Below are positions 16,187 to 23,534 of a DNA stretch of 64,000 nucleotides, piece after piece. Every line of letters starts with the position of its first letter. Positions within the stretch are counted from its first letter, which is position 1. Source of the DNA: Streptomyces griseocarneus (GTDB lineage: Bacteria; Actinomycetota; Actinomycetes; Streptomycetales; Streptomycetaceae); the NCBI GenBank assembly GCA_003674045.1, contig PENC01000024.1, positions 62,001-126,000 on the forward strand. The letters are read 5' to 3'. The notes beneath the pieces are model-generated. The model was not told where the DNA came from. It saw only the letters and a list, made by a program, of their open reading frames with translations, and ran no database searches. The position numbers were made by a program, and so were the translations under genes.

Positions 16187-17227
16187 TCACTTCCTGGCGG
16201 CGATCACACCGTGCGGTGTCCACGTCTTCCCCGGCAGGCGCACGACTTCGGAGAATCCGGCGTCGGTCAGCCACTCCTCGTACTGTGCCCAGTGGTAGAT
16301 CATGCTGTTCCCGGTCGGCAGAGTGGCGAAGTAGACGTTGTCGAGGGCCGAGTAGAGCGGGCCGTCGCCGGTCTCGTCGGACATGGCACTGAAGATCAGG
16401 ACCCGTCCGCCGTCCGGGAGCGCGTCGTAGGCCTTGCGCAGCAGCGCGCGGTTCTCCTCGGGCGACCAGATGACGAGCTGGTTGGCGAACAGCAGGCAGT
16501 CGTGGCCCGTCGGGAAGGGATCGGTGAACATGTCGCCCCCGGCGACGCCGATGCGGTCGCCGAGTCCCTTGTCCGCGATCTTTTCCTGGGCGATGGCCAC
16601 GGCTCCGGGCATGTCGAAGACGGTGAACCGGACGCCGGGGTTGGCCGTGGCCAGGGCGATCGCGTTCACCCCGTCGCCGCCGCCGACGTCCAGCACGCTG
16701 GTGACCCCGCCCAGGTCGGCGTTGTCCACCAGGATCGGGTTGGACAGCGTGGACCAGGACTTCATGCAGCGGTAGAAGAGCTGTTCCAGCTCGGGGTCGC
16801 CGGCCAGCCGCTGGTAGAGGTCGTCGGCGTCGCCGGGGATGTGCCGCAGCCCGACGTTGGTGTTCTCGCGGAGCGAGGCGGCGAAGTCGAGGGCGGCGGG
16901 GCTGGTGACCTTCTGCTGGAATTCGACGAGGTCCTCGATGACGTCCCAGGCGCCTTCCCGGAACAGCTCGTCGACCAGCGGGCCGTTGTGGTAGAGGCCG
17001 TCCGTCCGGGCGGTCAGGCCGAGGGCGGTCGTGCCGAGCAGCAGGATCTGGACCGGCCGTGCGGCCAGGCCGAGTTCCTCGGCGATCTGCGGCTGGGACA
17101 GCGCGGGGCGGCGCCCCAGCAGTCTGAACAGGCCCAGCTCACAGCCGGCGTTCAGCATCTGGAACGCGCCCCCGCCGAACAGGATGCCGACCAGGTCGTC
17201 CTTCGTCAGTGGGCTCTTGGCGGTCAC
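16187..17227 (-). CDS. Methyltransferase of the O-methyltransferase (family 2, winged-helix) class
   Basis: A 346-residue two-domain methyltransferase. The N-terminal winged-helix dimerisation domain (AGCELGLFRLLGRRPALSQPQIAEELGLAARPVQILLLGTTALGLT) is followed by a SAM domain with motif I VTSVLDVGGGDGVNAIALA and GGDMFTDPFPTGHDCLLFANQLV. Members methylate O, N or C atoms of small aromatics. Aryl C-methyltransferases acting on 3-hydroxykynurenine in the actinomycin and anthramycin-type pathways are a relevant precedent for a kynurenine-module methyltransferase, though I cannot show homology to them. The GTG start has GAGGG upstream. It lies 12 nt after the kynureninase stop. Confidence 0.8.
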   Translation of the reverse strand: MTAKSPLTKDDLVGILFGGGAFQMLNAGCELGLFRLLGRRPALSQPQIAEELGLAARPVQILLLGTTALGLTARTDGLYHNGPLVDELFREGAWDVIEDLVEFQQKVTSPAALDFAASLRENTNVGLRHIPGDADDLYQRLAGDPELEQLFYRCMKSWSTLSNPILVDNADLGGVTSVLDVGGGDGVNAIALATANPGVRFTVFDMPGAVAIAQEKIADKGLGDRIGVAGGDMFTDPFPTGHDCLLFANQLVIWSPEENRALLRKAYDALPDGGRVLIFSAMSDETGDGPLYSALDNVYFATLPTGNSMIYHWAQYEEWLTDAGFSEVVRLPGKTWTPHGVIAARK

Positions 17228-17239
17228 TGGTCATCCCTC

Positions 17240-18523
17240 TCAGGTCACTCGGGGCATGTCGACGGGCAGGTTTTCGTAAGCGCGGCTCTCGACGAGGGCG
17301 CGCAGCCGGGCCAGGCCGTCCCGGACGTCGGTGAAGCGGGTGTAGAGCGGGGCGAACCCGATCCGCAGCCGGTCCGGGGGGCGGAAGTCGCAGATCACCC
17401 TCTGCTCCGAGCGGAGGGCACGGCAGATGCGCGACGCGTCGGGGTGGGCCAGCGCGATGTGCGAGCCGCGCCGGGCGGGGTCGCGTGGGGAGGCGAGCCG
17501 GAAGCCGAGCGGTGTCAGCCACGCGTCGGCCAGCTCGACGGCGAACTCGCCGAGGCGGACGGACTTCTCGCGCAGCGCGGTGACGGGCGCGCGCTCGACG
17601 ACGTCGAGGGCGGGCTCGATCGCGGCCAGCGAGAGCAGGGGCGGCGTGCCCACCAGGAACCGGTCGACGTCGTCCACCGGATCGTACTCCTCCGCCATCC
17701 GGAACTGGTCGCGCTGTCCGTACCAGCCCCAGACCGGCTGCCGCAGCTGTCGCTGGAGGTCCTTGCGCACATAGAGGAGGGCGGGCGAGCCGGGTCCGCC
17801 GTTGAGGTACTTGTACGTGGACCCCACGGCGAGGTCCGCCCCGGTCGCCCCGAGCTCCACGGGAACCGCGCCGACGGCGTGGCTGAGGTCCCACAGGACG
17901 AGTGCCCCGGCGCGCCGGGCGGCGCTGTTGACGGCGGCCATGTCGAGGAACGCGCCGGATCGGTAGGAGACGAGGGACAGCACCACGAGGGCGACGTCGT
18001 CGTCGAGCGCTTCCCCCAGTGTGTCCGTGCCGAGCCCCTGGTCGGGGTCGGAGCGCAGGGTCACCAGGCGGAGCTGCCGCTGCTCGGCCAGGCCCTGGAG
18101 GATGTAGCGGTTGGTGGGGAAGTCGTCGATGTCGGCCACGATCGTCCGGCGCCCCGGCCGGGCGTCCAGCGCGGCGGCGGCCAGCTTGTAGAGGTTCACG
18201 GAGGTGGAGTCGGAGATCACCACTTCGCCCGGCCCGGCGCCCAGGGTGTGGGCCGCGAGGCGGTCGCCGAGGCGCCGGCTCCAGCTGATCCAGGTCTCCC
18301 AGGACTGCACGAGTCCGTTGCCCCAGCCGTCGCGGACGACCTGTCCGAGGAAGTCGGGTGTGGCGGCGGGCAGCCGTCCGAGCGAGTTCCCGTCGAGGTA
18401 GATGGTCTCCGGGTCGTCGCAGACGAACGCGGCGCGGAGCGCCCGCAGGGGGTCCGCGGCGTCGAGTTCCTCGGCGGTGTGTGCCGTCAGGCTCGTCAGG
18501 TCCGTCATGTCCGCGGCGCTCAC
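17240..18523 (-). CDS. kynU: Kynureninase
   Basis: A 427-residue PLP enzyme cleaving kynurenine (or 3-hydroxykynurenine) to anthranilate (or 3-hydroxyanthranilate) and alanine. Clear signatures are YLDGNSLGRLP near the N-terminus, SDSTSVNLYKL, the aspartate loop LVLWDLSHAVGAVPVEL, the Schiff-base lysine in GSTYKYLNGGPGSPALLYV, and the C-terminal DFRPPDRLRIGFAPLYTRF. Length is normal for the family. The GTG at 18523 overlaps the stop of the dioxygenase gene (GTGA); ATG 18508 is an alternative. With its two upstream neighbours it completes Trp to anthranilate. Confidence 0.95.
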   Translation of the reverse strand: MSAADMTDLTSLTAHTAEELDAADPLRALRAAFVCDDPETIYLDGNSLGRLPAATPDFLGQVVRDGWGNGLVQSWETWISWSRRLGDRLAAHTLGAGPGEVVISDSTSVNLYKLAAAALDARPGRRTIVADIDDFPTNRYILQGLAEQRQLRLVTLRSDPDQGLGTDTLGEALDDDVALVVLSLVSYRSGAFLDMAAVNSAARRAGALVLWDLSHAVGAVPVELGATGADLAVGSTYKYLNGGPGSPALLYVRKDLQRQLRQPVWGWYGQRDQFRMAEEYDPVDDVDRFLVGTPPLLSLAAIEPALDVVERAPVTALREKSVRLGEFAVELADAWLTPLGFRLASPRDPARRGSHIALAHPDASRICRALRSEQRVICDFRPPDRLRIGFAPLYTRFTDVRDGLARLRALVESRAYENLPVDMPRVT

Positions 18524-19410
18524 AGGGCCGACCGGATCGACCAGAGTTCGGGGAAGAACCGGTGTTCCGCGATGGCGCTCAGCCATCGGGAGCCCTCGGT
18601 TCCGCCGGTGCCGGGCTTGTCGCCCAGCGTCCGCTGCACCGTCAGGAGGTGGGTGTAGCGCCAGCGGGCGAACTGGTCCGCCGTGTCGGTGAGTGCCTCG
18701 GCGAGCAGGAACAGCCCGTGGTACCGGCCGGGCTGCTCGTAGACCAGGCGCCAGGCCTCGGCCACCTTCTCGTCCGGCCGGTACGGCTGCGAGAAGTCGC
18801 GGTCGAGGTACTCGGGCGGGATGTCGAGTCCGTGCCGGGCGAGGTGGCGCAGGGCCTCGTCGTAGAGGCTCGGTTCGTGGAGCTGGGCGAGCACCTCGTC
18901 GTACTTGGCCGTGTTCTCGTGGGGCCCCACGAGCTGCGCGTTCTTGTTGCCGAGCAGGAATTCGAGCTTGCGGTACATGACGGACTGGAAGCCGGACGCG
19001 GAGCCGAGCACATCGCGGAAGGAGGCGAACTCCCCCGGCGAGAGCGCGCTGAAGGCGTCCCAGCAGGACAGCAGCACCTGCTGCACGCGCCCGGCCCGGC
19101 GCAGGGTCCACAGCGCGTCGTCGAGCCGGTCCTCCGCGAGGTGGCCGCGCGCGGTGCCGAACTCCGTGTGCAGCAGCTTGAAGAGGAGTTCCTTGACCTG
19201 GCTGAGGATGATGAAGCCGGGCTCGGTCTCCGCTCCGGTGCGGGGGTGCTGGAGCGCCAGCAGGGTGTCCATCGCGGCGTACGCGGCGTAGGGGGTGCTG
19301 CCCGGCGGGACGCCGTCGTCGGCGGTGCCGCCGGTGGCGTGTGGGGGCCCTGAGCCGTCGGACAGATACGGACAACCGCCGCCTCGGGGCTGGTGGCCGT
19401 TCGTGCGCAC
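18520..19410 (-). CDS. kynA: Tryptophan 2,3-dioxygenase
   Basis: A 296-residue heme enzyme opening the indole ring of Trp to N-formylkynurenine. The proximal heme ligand lies in ARWRYTHLLTVQRTLG (H254), followed by the substrate loop GDKPGTGGTEGSRWL (residues 264-277). Substrate-binding FRDVLGSASGFQS and YRKLEFLLGNK are conserved. The usual distal-site motif IxHQxxELW reads IILSQVKELLFK (68-79), so Ser replaces the distal His of canonical TDOs, as in the related indoleamine dioxygenases. The N-terminal 40 residues are Gly/Pro-rich and poorly conserved. The GTG start has GGAGGAAT upstream and is one nucleotide from the preceding stop. Confidence 0.93.
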   Translation of the reverse strand: MRTNGHQPRGGGCPYLSDGSGPPHATGGTADDGVPPGSTPYAAYAAMDTLLALQHPRTGAETEPGFIILSQVKELLFKLLHTEFGTARGHLAEDRLDDALWTLRRAGRVQQVLLSCWDAFSALSPGEFASFRDVLGSASGFQSVMYRKLEFLLGNKNAQLVGPHENTAKYDEVLAQLHEPSLYDEALRHLARHGLDIPPEYLDRDFSQPYRPDEKVAEAWRLVYEQPGRYHGLFLLAEALTDTADQFARWRYTHLLTVQRTLGDKPGTGGTEGSRWLSAIAEHRFFPELWSIRSAL

Positions 19411-19411
19411 G

Positions 19412-20281
19412 TCATTCCTCCTGGGTGGAAACGGTGGCGGGCGCCCGCATCTGCGCGAGTACGGCCCTGCCGAGTGCGGTGTGCGGGTTCCCCAGGTCGT
19501 AGGGGAGGTCGAAGTGGTTGCGCGTGGCGCAGGTGAGGTCGGTGAGCGCCGTCCGTGGCCGGAGCAGCGCCGCCATGGTGTCGTGCTGGCGGATGAACTC
19601 CCCGGTCTCGCCGCCGCCGCGCGCGATGACGATCGGCGGGAGCCGGTCCGGCAGGTGGTGGACCGGGCTGTTGCGCCGCGCGGCCTCGGCGTCCAGCCCC
19701 ACGACGTCGTTGACATAGGTGTGCCGCAGGGGCTCCAGGTCGTAGACGCCGCTCAGCAGGGTGGCGCCCGCGATGCGGCGCCCGGTGTCCCGGCTGAGCG
19801 CCATCGCGACGAGATGCGCGCCCGCGGAGCTTCCGCTGAGGTGGATCCTTCCCGGGTCGATGCCGAAGCGCGGGGCGTTGGCGTGCAGCCACGCGACGGC
19901 GTCGCACACCATCGTGACGATCTCGTCGAGGGAACAGGCGGGGGCCAGGCCGTAGCCGAGTGCCGCGAACGCCGCGCCCGCGGCGACGAAGTCCGGGGCG
20001 GCGAAGGCGGACTGCTCCTTCGACACCTCCTGCCAGTAGCCGCCGTGCACGAAGACCTGGAGGGCCGCACCGTCCCCCGGCGCGGGGAACAGGTCGAGCC
20101 GCGCCTCGGGGGCCGCGCCGTAGCGCAGGTCGGTGAGCGGCCCGTGCCGGTCCCGTGCGGCGGCGCTGAGGGTGGCGTACTCGTGCAGGTAGAACGGCAG
20201 GCTCGGGACGACGGAGCTGGGGGAGTACTCCCGGTCCAGGTCCGCCTGGCCGAATCCCCCGTAGCCGGAGGCGTGGTTCAT
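19412..20281 (-). CDS. Kynurenine formamidase (alpha/beta-hydrolase arylformamidase)
   Basis: A 289-residue alpha/beta hydrolase of the animal/yeast-type arylformamidase group. It shows the oxyanion motif HGGYW (79-83), the nucleophile elbow GSSAG (S152), and a likely catalytic His in RNHFDLPYDLG. The N-terminal LDREYSPSSVVPSLPFYLHEYATLSAAAR is characteristic of this group (LexxYspS). It hydrolyses N-formylkynurenine to kynurenine between the dioxygenase and kynureninase steps, and its position between them in function and operon is strong support. Its ATG overlaps the upstream stop as ATGA. Confidence 0.88.
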   Translation of the reverse strand: MNHASGYGGFGQADLDREYSPSSVVPSLPFYLHEYATLSAAARDRHGPLTDLRYGAAPEARLDLFPAPGDGAALQVFVHGGYWQEVSKEQSAFAAPDFVAAGAAFAALGYGLAPACSLDEIVTMVCDAVAWLHANAPRFGIDPGRIHLSGSSAGAHLVAMALSRDTGRRIAGATLLSGVYDLEPLRHTYVNDVVGLDAEAARRNSPVHHLPDRLPPIVIARGGGETGEFIRQHDTMAALLRPRTALTDLTCATRNHFDLPYDLGNPHTALGRAVLAQMRAPATVSTQEE

Positions 20282-21945
20282 GCGCCGGTCCCGTGCTCGG
20301 CCACGGCGCGCTGGAACAGCTCGGCGAACAGCGGGTCCACGGTGCTCCTGCCGGACATGTAGTGATCGCCGAAGCGCCGGTGGTATTCGGCGAACCATTC
20401 CTTGCTGTCGTTGAGAAACAGCACGTCGTGCAGGGCCATGGGCCGTATCGCCACCAGCGGCACCGGTGAGCGGCTGACGGGGAACTCGGGGTTTCTGATG
20501 GCCGGTTCCTCGCACAGCGGGTGGAACTGGCCGATCATCATGCCCCGGCGCACGGCCGTCGGCTTGGCGGCCCGGTGCGCGTCGTCGAGCAAGTGGCACG
20601 CGGACGTGTCCAGGTCGGGGATGGCCACGAGCAGGCTGCGCAGCGACGGGTTCGAACCCTTCCAGTCGATGCGGTGGTACTCGTCGAGCCCCCAGAGGAT
20701 CGTTTCCTCAAGGCGCGCGACGGTGGGGTCCGGCCCGACCGGCCGTATGTGGGTCTCCAGCGAGCCGGCGCGGAGGGAAGGGCGTACGAACGGGCAGACG
20801 GCGCCGCTCCGCCCGATGTGCGGGCTCGGCATGCTGACGTAGTCGTTCAGCCAGTCGTGGATCACCGCTGCCGCCGTGTCGTCCGCCGGGAGGGCCCCGG
20901 GGTCCGGGGGCTCGGTGCCGCGCGGGGCTCCGAGCTCGGGATGGCGGGCGGTGAGTTCGTCGGCCAGGTCACCTACGTGGCGTGCGACGGCCGGGACACG
21001 CTCCGCGAACGGCGGGTGGGACTCCAGCGCGTGCAGGGCGTCCGCCAGATGACGCCGCGCCAGCTCCGCGGCCCGGCAGATCGCTCCTGATTCACGCAGG
21101 ACGGAGAGGGCCTCCCGGTACCGGTCGGCGGAGGGCGCTTCCTCTCCCAATATCGGGAGCAGACGGTCGGGCAATTCCTTGACGGCATAAATCACGGGGA
21201 GCGTGTACACACCGTTCCACGGTTTTCCTGCGGTTTCCCCGGTTTCCCCGGTTTCCCCGTCGAGCAGTTCGAGAATGTCGTACCAGATCTGGAACGCCAT
21301 GCCGAGGTGATACCCGAATCCATCCAGCGCGCCTTGGGCTTCTTCGCCCGCATCGAATTCCAGCGCGCTCATGGCGGCGGCCGCCCGCAGGACCCGCGGG
21401 GTCTTGCCAGGGATGGCGGCCAGGTAATCCGCTTCGGTGCGAAGCGGGTCGAAGAGCTGGCCGGCCTCGAGCATCTTTCCCGTGGAGACATCGGCCAGCG
21501 CGTCGGCCAGGACCGCCACGCGGGACTCCCCCAGGAGGGCGGCGGCCCGCATGGCGCGGGCCAGGAGGTGATCCCCGGTCAGCAGGGCGAGGGTGTCGCC
21601 GTACCGGGCATTCGCCGTGGGCCGCCCACGCCGCGTCCGCGCTCCGTCGATCAGGTCGTCGTGGCACAGAGCGGCGGCGTGCAGAATGCCGACGGCGGCG
21701 GCCGCGTCGACGATACGCGAGTGGGCCGCCGGGCCCGCCTGCTCCTCGAGGAGATACGCGGAGAGGAGGACCGTCGTGGGGCCGAGAAGGCGCCCGCCGT
21801 CCTCCACCGCATATCCGATCGGGGCCTGAATACCGCGCTGCGACGGCAGCGCCAGCGAGTGGATTCTTTCTGTTGCCCGGGTCAGGTCTTCTTGCAGTCT
21901 TCCATGAATACGGGCCAGTCCTTCATCGATCGGAGATTCCGCCAC
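20278..21945 (-). CDS. Polyprenyl-diphosphate-synthase-like protein with degenerate IPP site, fused to a C-terminal uncharacterised domain
   Basis: A 555-residue two-domain protein. Residues 20-335 have the all-alpha isoprenyl diphosphate synthase fold. The first Asp-rich motif is intact (HDDLID, 95-100, then RRGRP), but the second is degraded to WYDILE (221-226) instead of DDxxD, and the IPP-binding GGKRLRP is GGRLLGP (50-56). It may therefore bind an allylic diphosphate without normal chain elongation. Residues 370-530 (PSPHIGRSGAVCPF, then SLLVAIPDLD, IGQFHPLCEEPAIRNPEFPV, SPVPLVAIRPMALHDVLF) form a separate domain that, from memory, resembles DUF6875. This is the first gene of the operon; the GTG at 21945 has AAGGAAG 5 nt upstream. 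Confidence 0.8.
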   Translation of the reverse strand: MAESPIDEGLARIHGRLQEDLTRATERIHSLALPSQRGIQAPIGYAVEDGGRLLGPTTVLLSAYLLEEQAGPAAHSRIVDAAAAVGILHAAALCHDDLIDGARTRRGRPTANARYGDTLALLTGDHLLARAMRAAALLGESRVAVLADALADVSTGKMLEAGQLFDPLRTEADYLAAIPGKTPRVLRAAAAMSALEFDAGEEAQGALDGFGYHLGMAFQIWYDILELLDGETGETGETAGKPWNGVYTLPVIYAVKELPDRLLPILGEEAPSADRYREALSVLRESGAICRAAELARRHLADALHALESHPPFAERVPAVARHVGDLADELTARHPELGAPRGTEPPDPGALPADDTAAAVIHDWLNDYVSMPSPHIGRSGAVCPFVRPSLRAGSLETHIRPVGPDPTVARLEETILWGLDEYHRIDWKGSNPSLRSLLVAIPDLDTSACHLLDDAHRAAKPTAVRRGMMIGQFHPLCEEPAIRNPEFPVSRSPVPLVAIRPMALHDVLFLNDSKEWFAEYHRRFGDHYMSGRSTVDPLFAELFQRAVAEHGTGA

Positions 21946-22329
21946 AGGAACTTCCTTCAGTTGTGACTCCCTGGAAGTGACCGACAGGTTAGGGGGAGCC
22001 GACGAGGCCGCGCCAGGGCGTGTTTGGAGGAATTCAGAGGGAAGGGGAAGTGTGAACTCCGATTTCACTGCACGCATCGAGACATTCGGACATGCGTCAC
22101 GAAAGGGTGGCACGCGATACACGCACCGTTGATCACTCGACACACTCTGCGTGTCTCACGTCACATAAGGCGGAACTTCACCACTAGCATCACTAATCAC
22201 ACTGACATCAGAAGCCACAGAGGTCCCAGGGGGGTCCCTCCCGAGGCCGCGAGTTCATCGCTGTGCCAGGTGGACGGCGGGCGGCACCACCATCGCGACA
22301 AGCCCGGAGCGTGGTGTCATGATGCGAGC
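21946..22329. other. Intergenic region between the kynurenine operon and the divergent esterase
   Basis: This 384-nt stretch is less GC-rich than its surroundings, especially 22060-22220, and contains no convincing gene. It must hold the promoter of the ten-gene operon and of the divergent serine hydrolase. I see an imperfectly flanked inverted repeat, ACGCAT (22072-22077) with ATGCGT (22092-22097), and AT-rich sequence around 22170-22210, but no unambiguous -35/-10 pair. Confidence 0.5.
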
Positions 22330-23451
22330 GTGAAGCGCAGCGCAGGTGCCGATCCACAGGAGCGGATCAACGGCATGCTCGGGCGGCTCGTGGAGTCGGG
22401 GCGGGAAACCGGCCTCCAGGCCGCGGCGTACTTCCGCGGTGAGCCGGTCGTCGACGCCTGCGCGGGGACGGTCGGGCCGGACGGCCCGCCGATCGGGAGC
22501 GACACCCTGATCCACAGCTTCTCCACCGGCAAGGGCTTCACCGCCACCCTCGTCCATGTCCTCGCCGAGCGGGGTCTCGTCGACTACGACGCCCCCATCG
22601 CCCGCTACTGGCCCGAATTCGCCGCCCGCGGCAAGGCGCGCGTCACCGTACGGCACGCCCTGACCCACACTGCCGGGGTGCCGCAGTTGCCCGCGGGCAT
22701 CACGGCGGACGAGCTGTGCGAGTGGGACACCATGTGCGCGGTCGTCGCGGACCTGGAGCCGCTGTGGGAGCCGGGCTCCGACAGCGGCTACCACGGCTGG
22801 ACCTTCGGCTGGCTCCTCGGTGAGACCGTACGCCGCGTCACCGGGATGACGCCGGGGCAGGCGCTGCGGGCCTACGTCGCGGAGCCGCTCGGCGTGGCCG
22901 ACGAGCTCTTCTTCGGCCTGCCCGAGGACGAACTGGGCCGGACGGCACCGCTGGTGGAAGGCAACTGGGCGGCATGGCTGGACTCCCTGCCGCCGTCGGC
23001 GCCGTTCGTCCGGCTGGTCGCACCGAATCGTGGCGTGTGGACCACCGCGGAGCTGGCCAATCGCCGCTCATATCTGCTCGCCGACCTGCCCGCCTGCGGC
23101 ACCACGACCGCACGGGCGGCCGCGCGTATGTACGCCGCGCTCCTCGGCGACGTCGACGGTGTACGCCTGATCGGCCCGGAGCGGCTGGATCTCGCCACGG
23201 GGGTGGCGGTCAGCGGGAGGGACCGCATACTGCTGAGGCGGTTCGCCAAGGGGCTCGGCTACTTCCTGGGTCTGCCGGAGACGGGCGGAGGGCTCATGGC
23301 CTTCGGCCATCACGGGAGCGGGGGCAGCGTCGCCTTTGCCGACCGGGAGCGGGGGCTGACGTTCGCGCTGACCCGGACCCGGCTCGTCGCCGGGGAGGAG
23401 GGGGCGACGGGGCAGTTGGTCGCGGATGCGGTCCGTGATTGTTTGCGTTGA
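22330..23451 (+). CDS. Serine hydrolase, beta-lactamase family (family VIII esterase type)
   Basis: A 373-residue class C beta-lactamase-like hydrolase. The catalytic SxxK motif is STGK in HSFSTGKGFTATLVHVLAERG. The tyrosine motif appears as SGYHGWTFGWLLGETVRRVTG, with YHG replacing YxN as in EstB-type esterases. The C-terminal triad equivalent is FGHHGSGGSVAFAD. There is no signal peptide, so a cytosolic esterase or amidase is more likely than a lactamase. The GTG at 22330 is the best start available, although the ribosome site is weak. Transcribed away from the kynurenine operon, it may or may not be linked to it. Confidence 0.8.
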   Translation: MKRSAGADPQERINGMLGRLVESGRETGLQAAAYFRGEPVVDACAGTVGPDGPPIGSDTLIHSFSTGKGFTATLVHVLAERGLVDYDAPIARYWPEFAARGKARVTVRHALTHTAGVPQLPAGITADELCEWDTMCAVVADLEPLWEPGSDSGYHGWTFGWLLGETVRRVTGMTPGQALRAYVAEPLGVADELFFGLPEDELGRTAPLVEGNWAAWLDSLPPSAPFVRLVAPNRGVWTTAELANRRSYLLADLPACGTTTARAAARMYAALLGDVDGVRLIGPERLDLATGVAVSGRDRILLRRFAKGLGYFLGLPETGGGLMAFGHHGSGGSVAFADRERGLTFALTRTRLVAGEEGATGQLVADAVRDCLR

Positions 23452-23482
23452 AGTCGGGGTTGAAGGGGTGCAGTTCTTTTAC

Positions 23483-23534
23483 TGCGGGCCGGTGGGGGCT
23501 GGTCGCGCAGTTCCCCGCGCCCCTTACGGGGCGC
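23483..23534. repeat. Streptomyces dispersed GC-rich repeat with terminal hairpin, copy 1
   Basis: About 52 nt beginning TGCGGGCCGGTGGGGG and ending in a hairpin with 7-bp stem GCGCCCC/GGGGCGC and loop TTAC (23517-23534). A related element is at 60455-60531. I recognise this as a sequence scattered through Streptomyces genomes in intergenic spots. Here it sits between convergent genes and probably acts as a bidirectional terminator. The TAA stop of the minus-strand gene lies in the hairpin loop. Confidence 0.7.

Noticed and set aside
15662..18658. 998-codon plus-strand frame opposite the methyltransferase and kynureninase genes
   Set aside because: Antisense shadow with repetitive Glu/Gly/Val composition; the minus-strand genes are recognisable enzymes.
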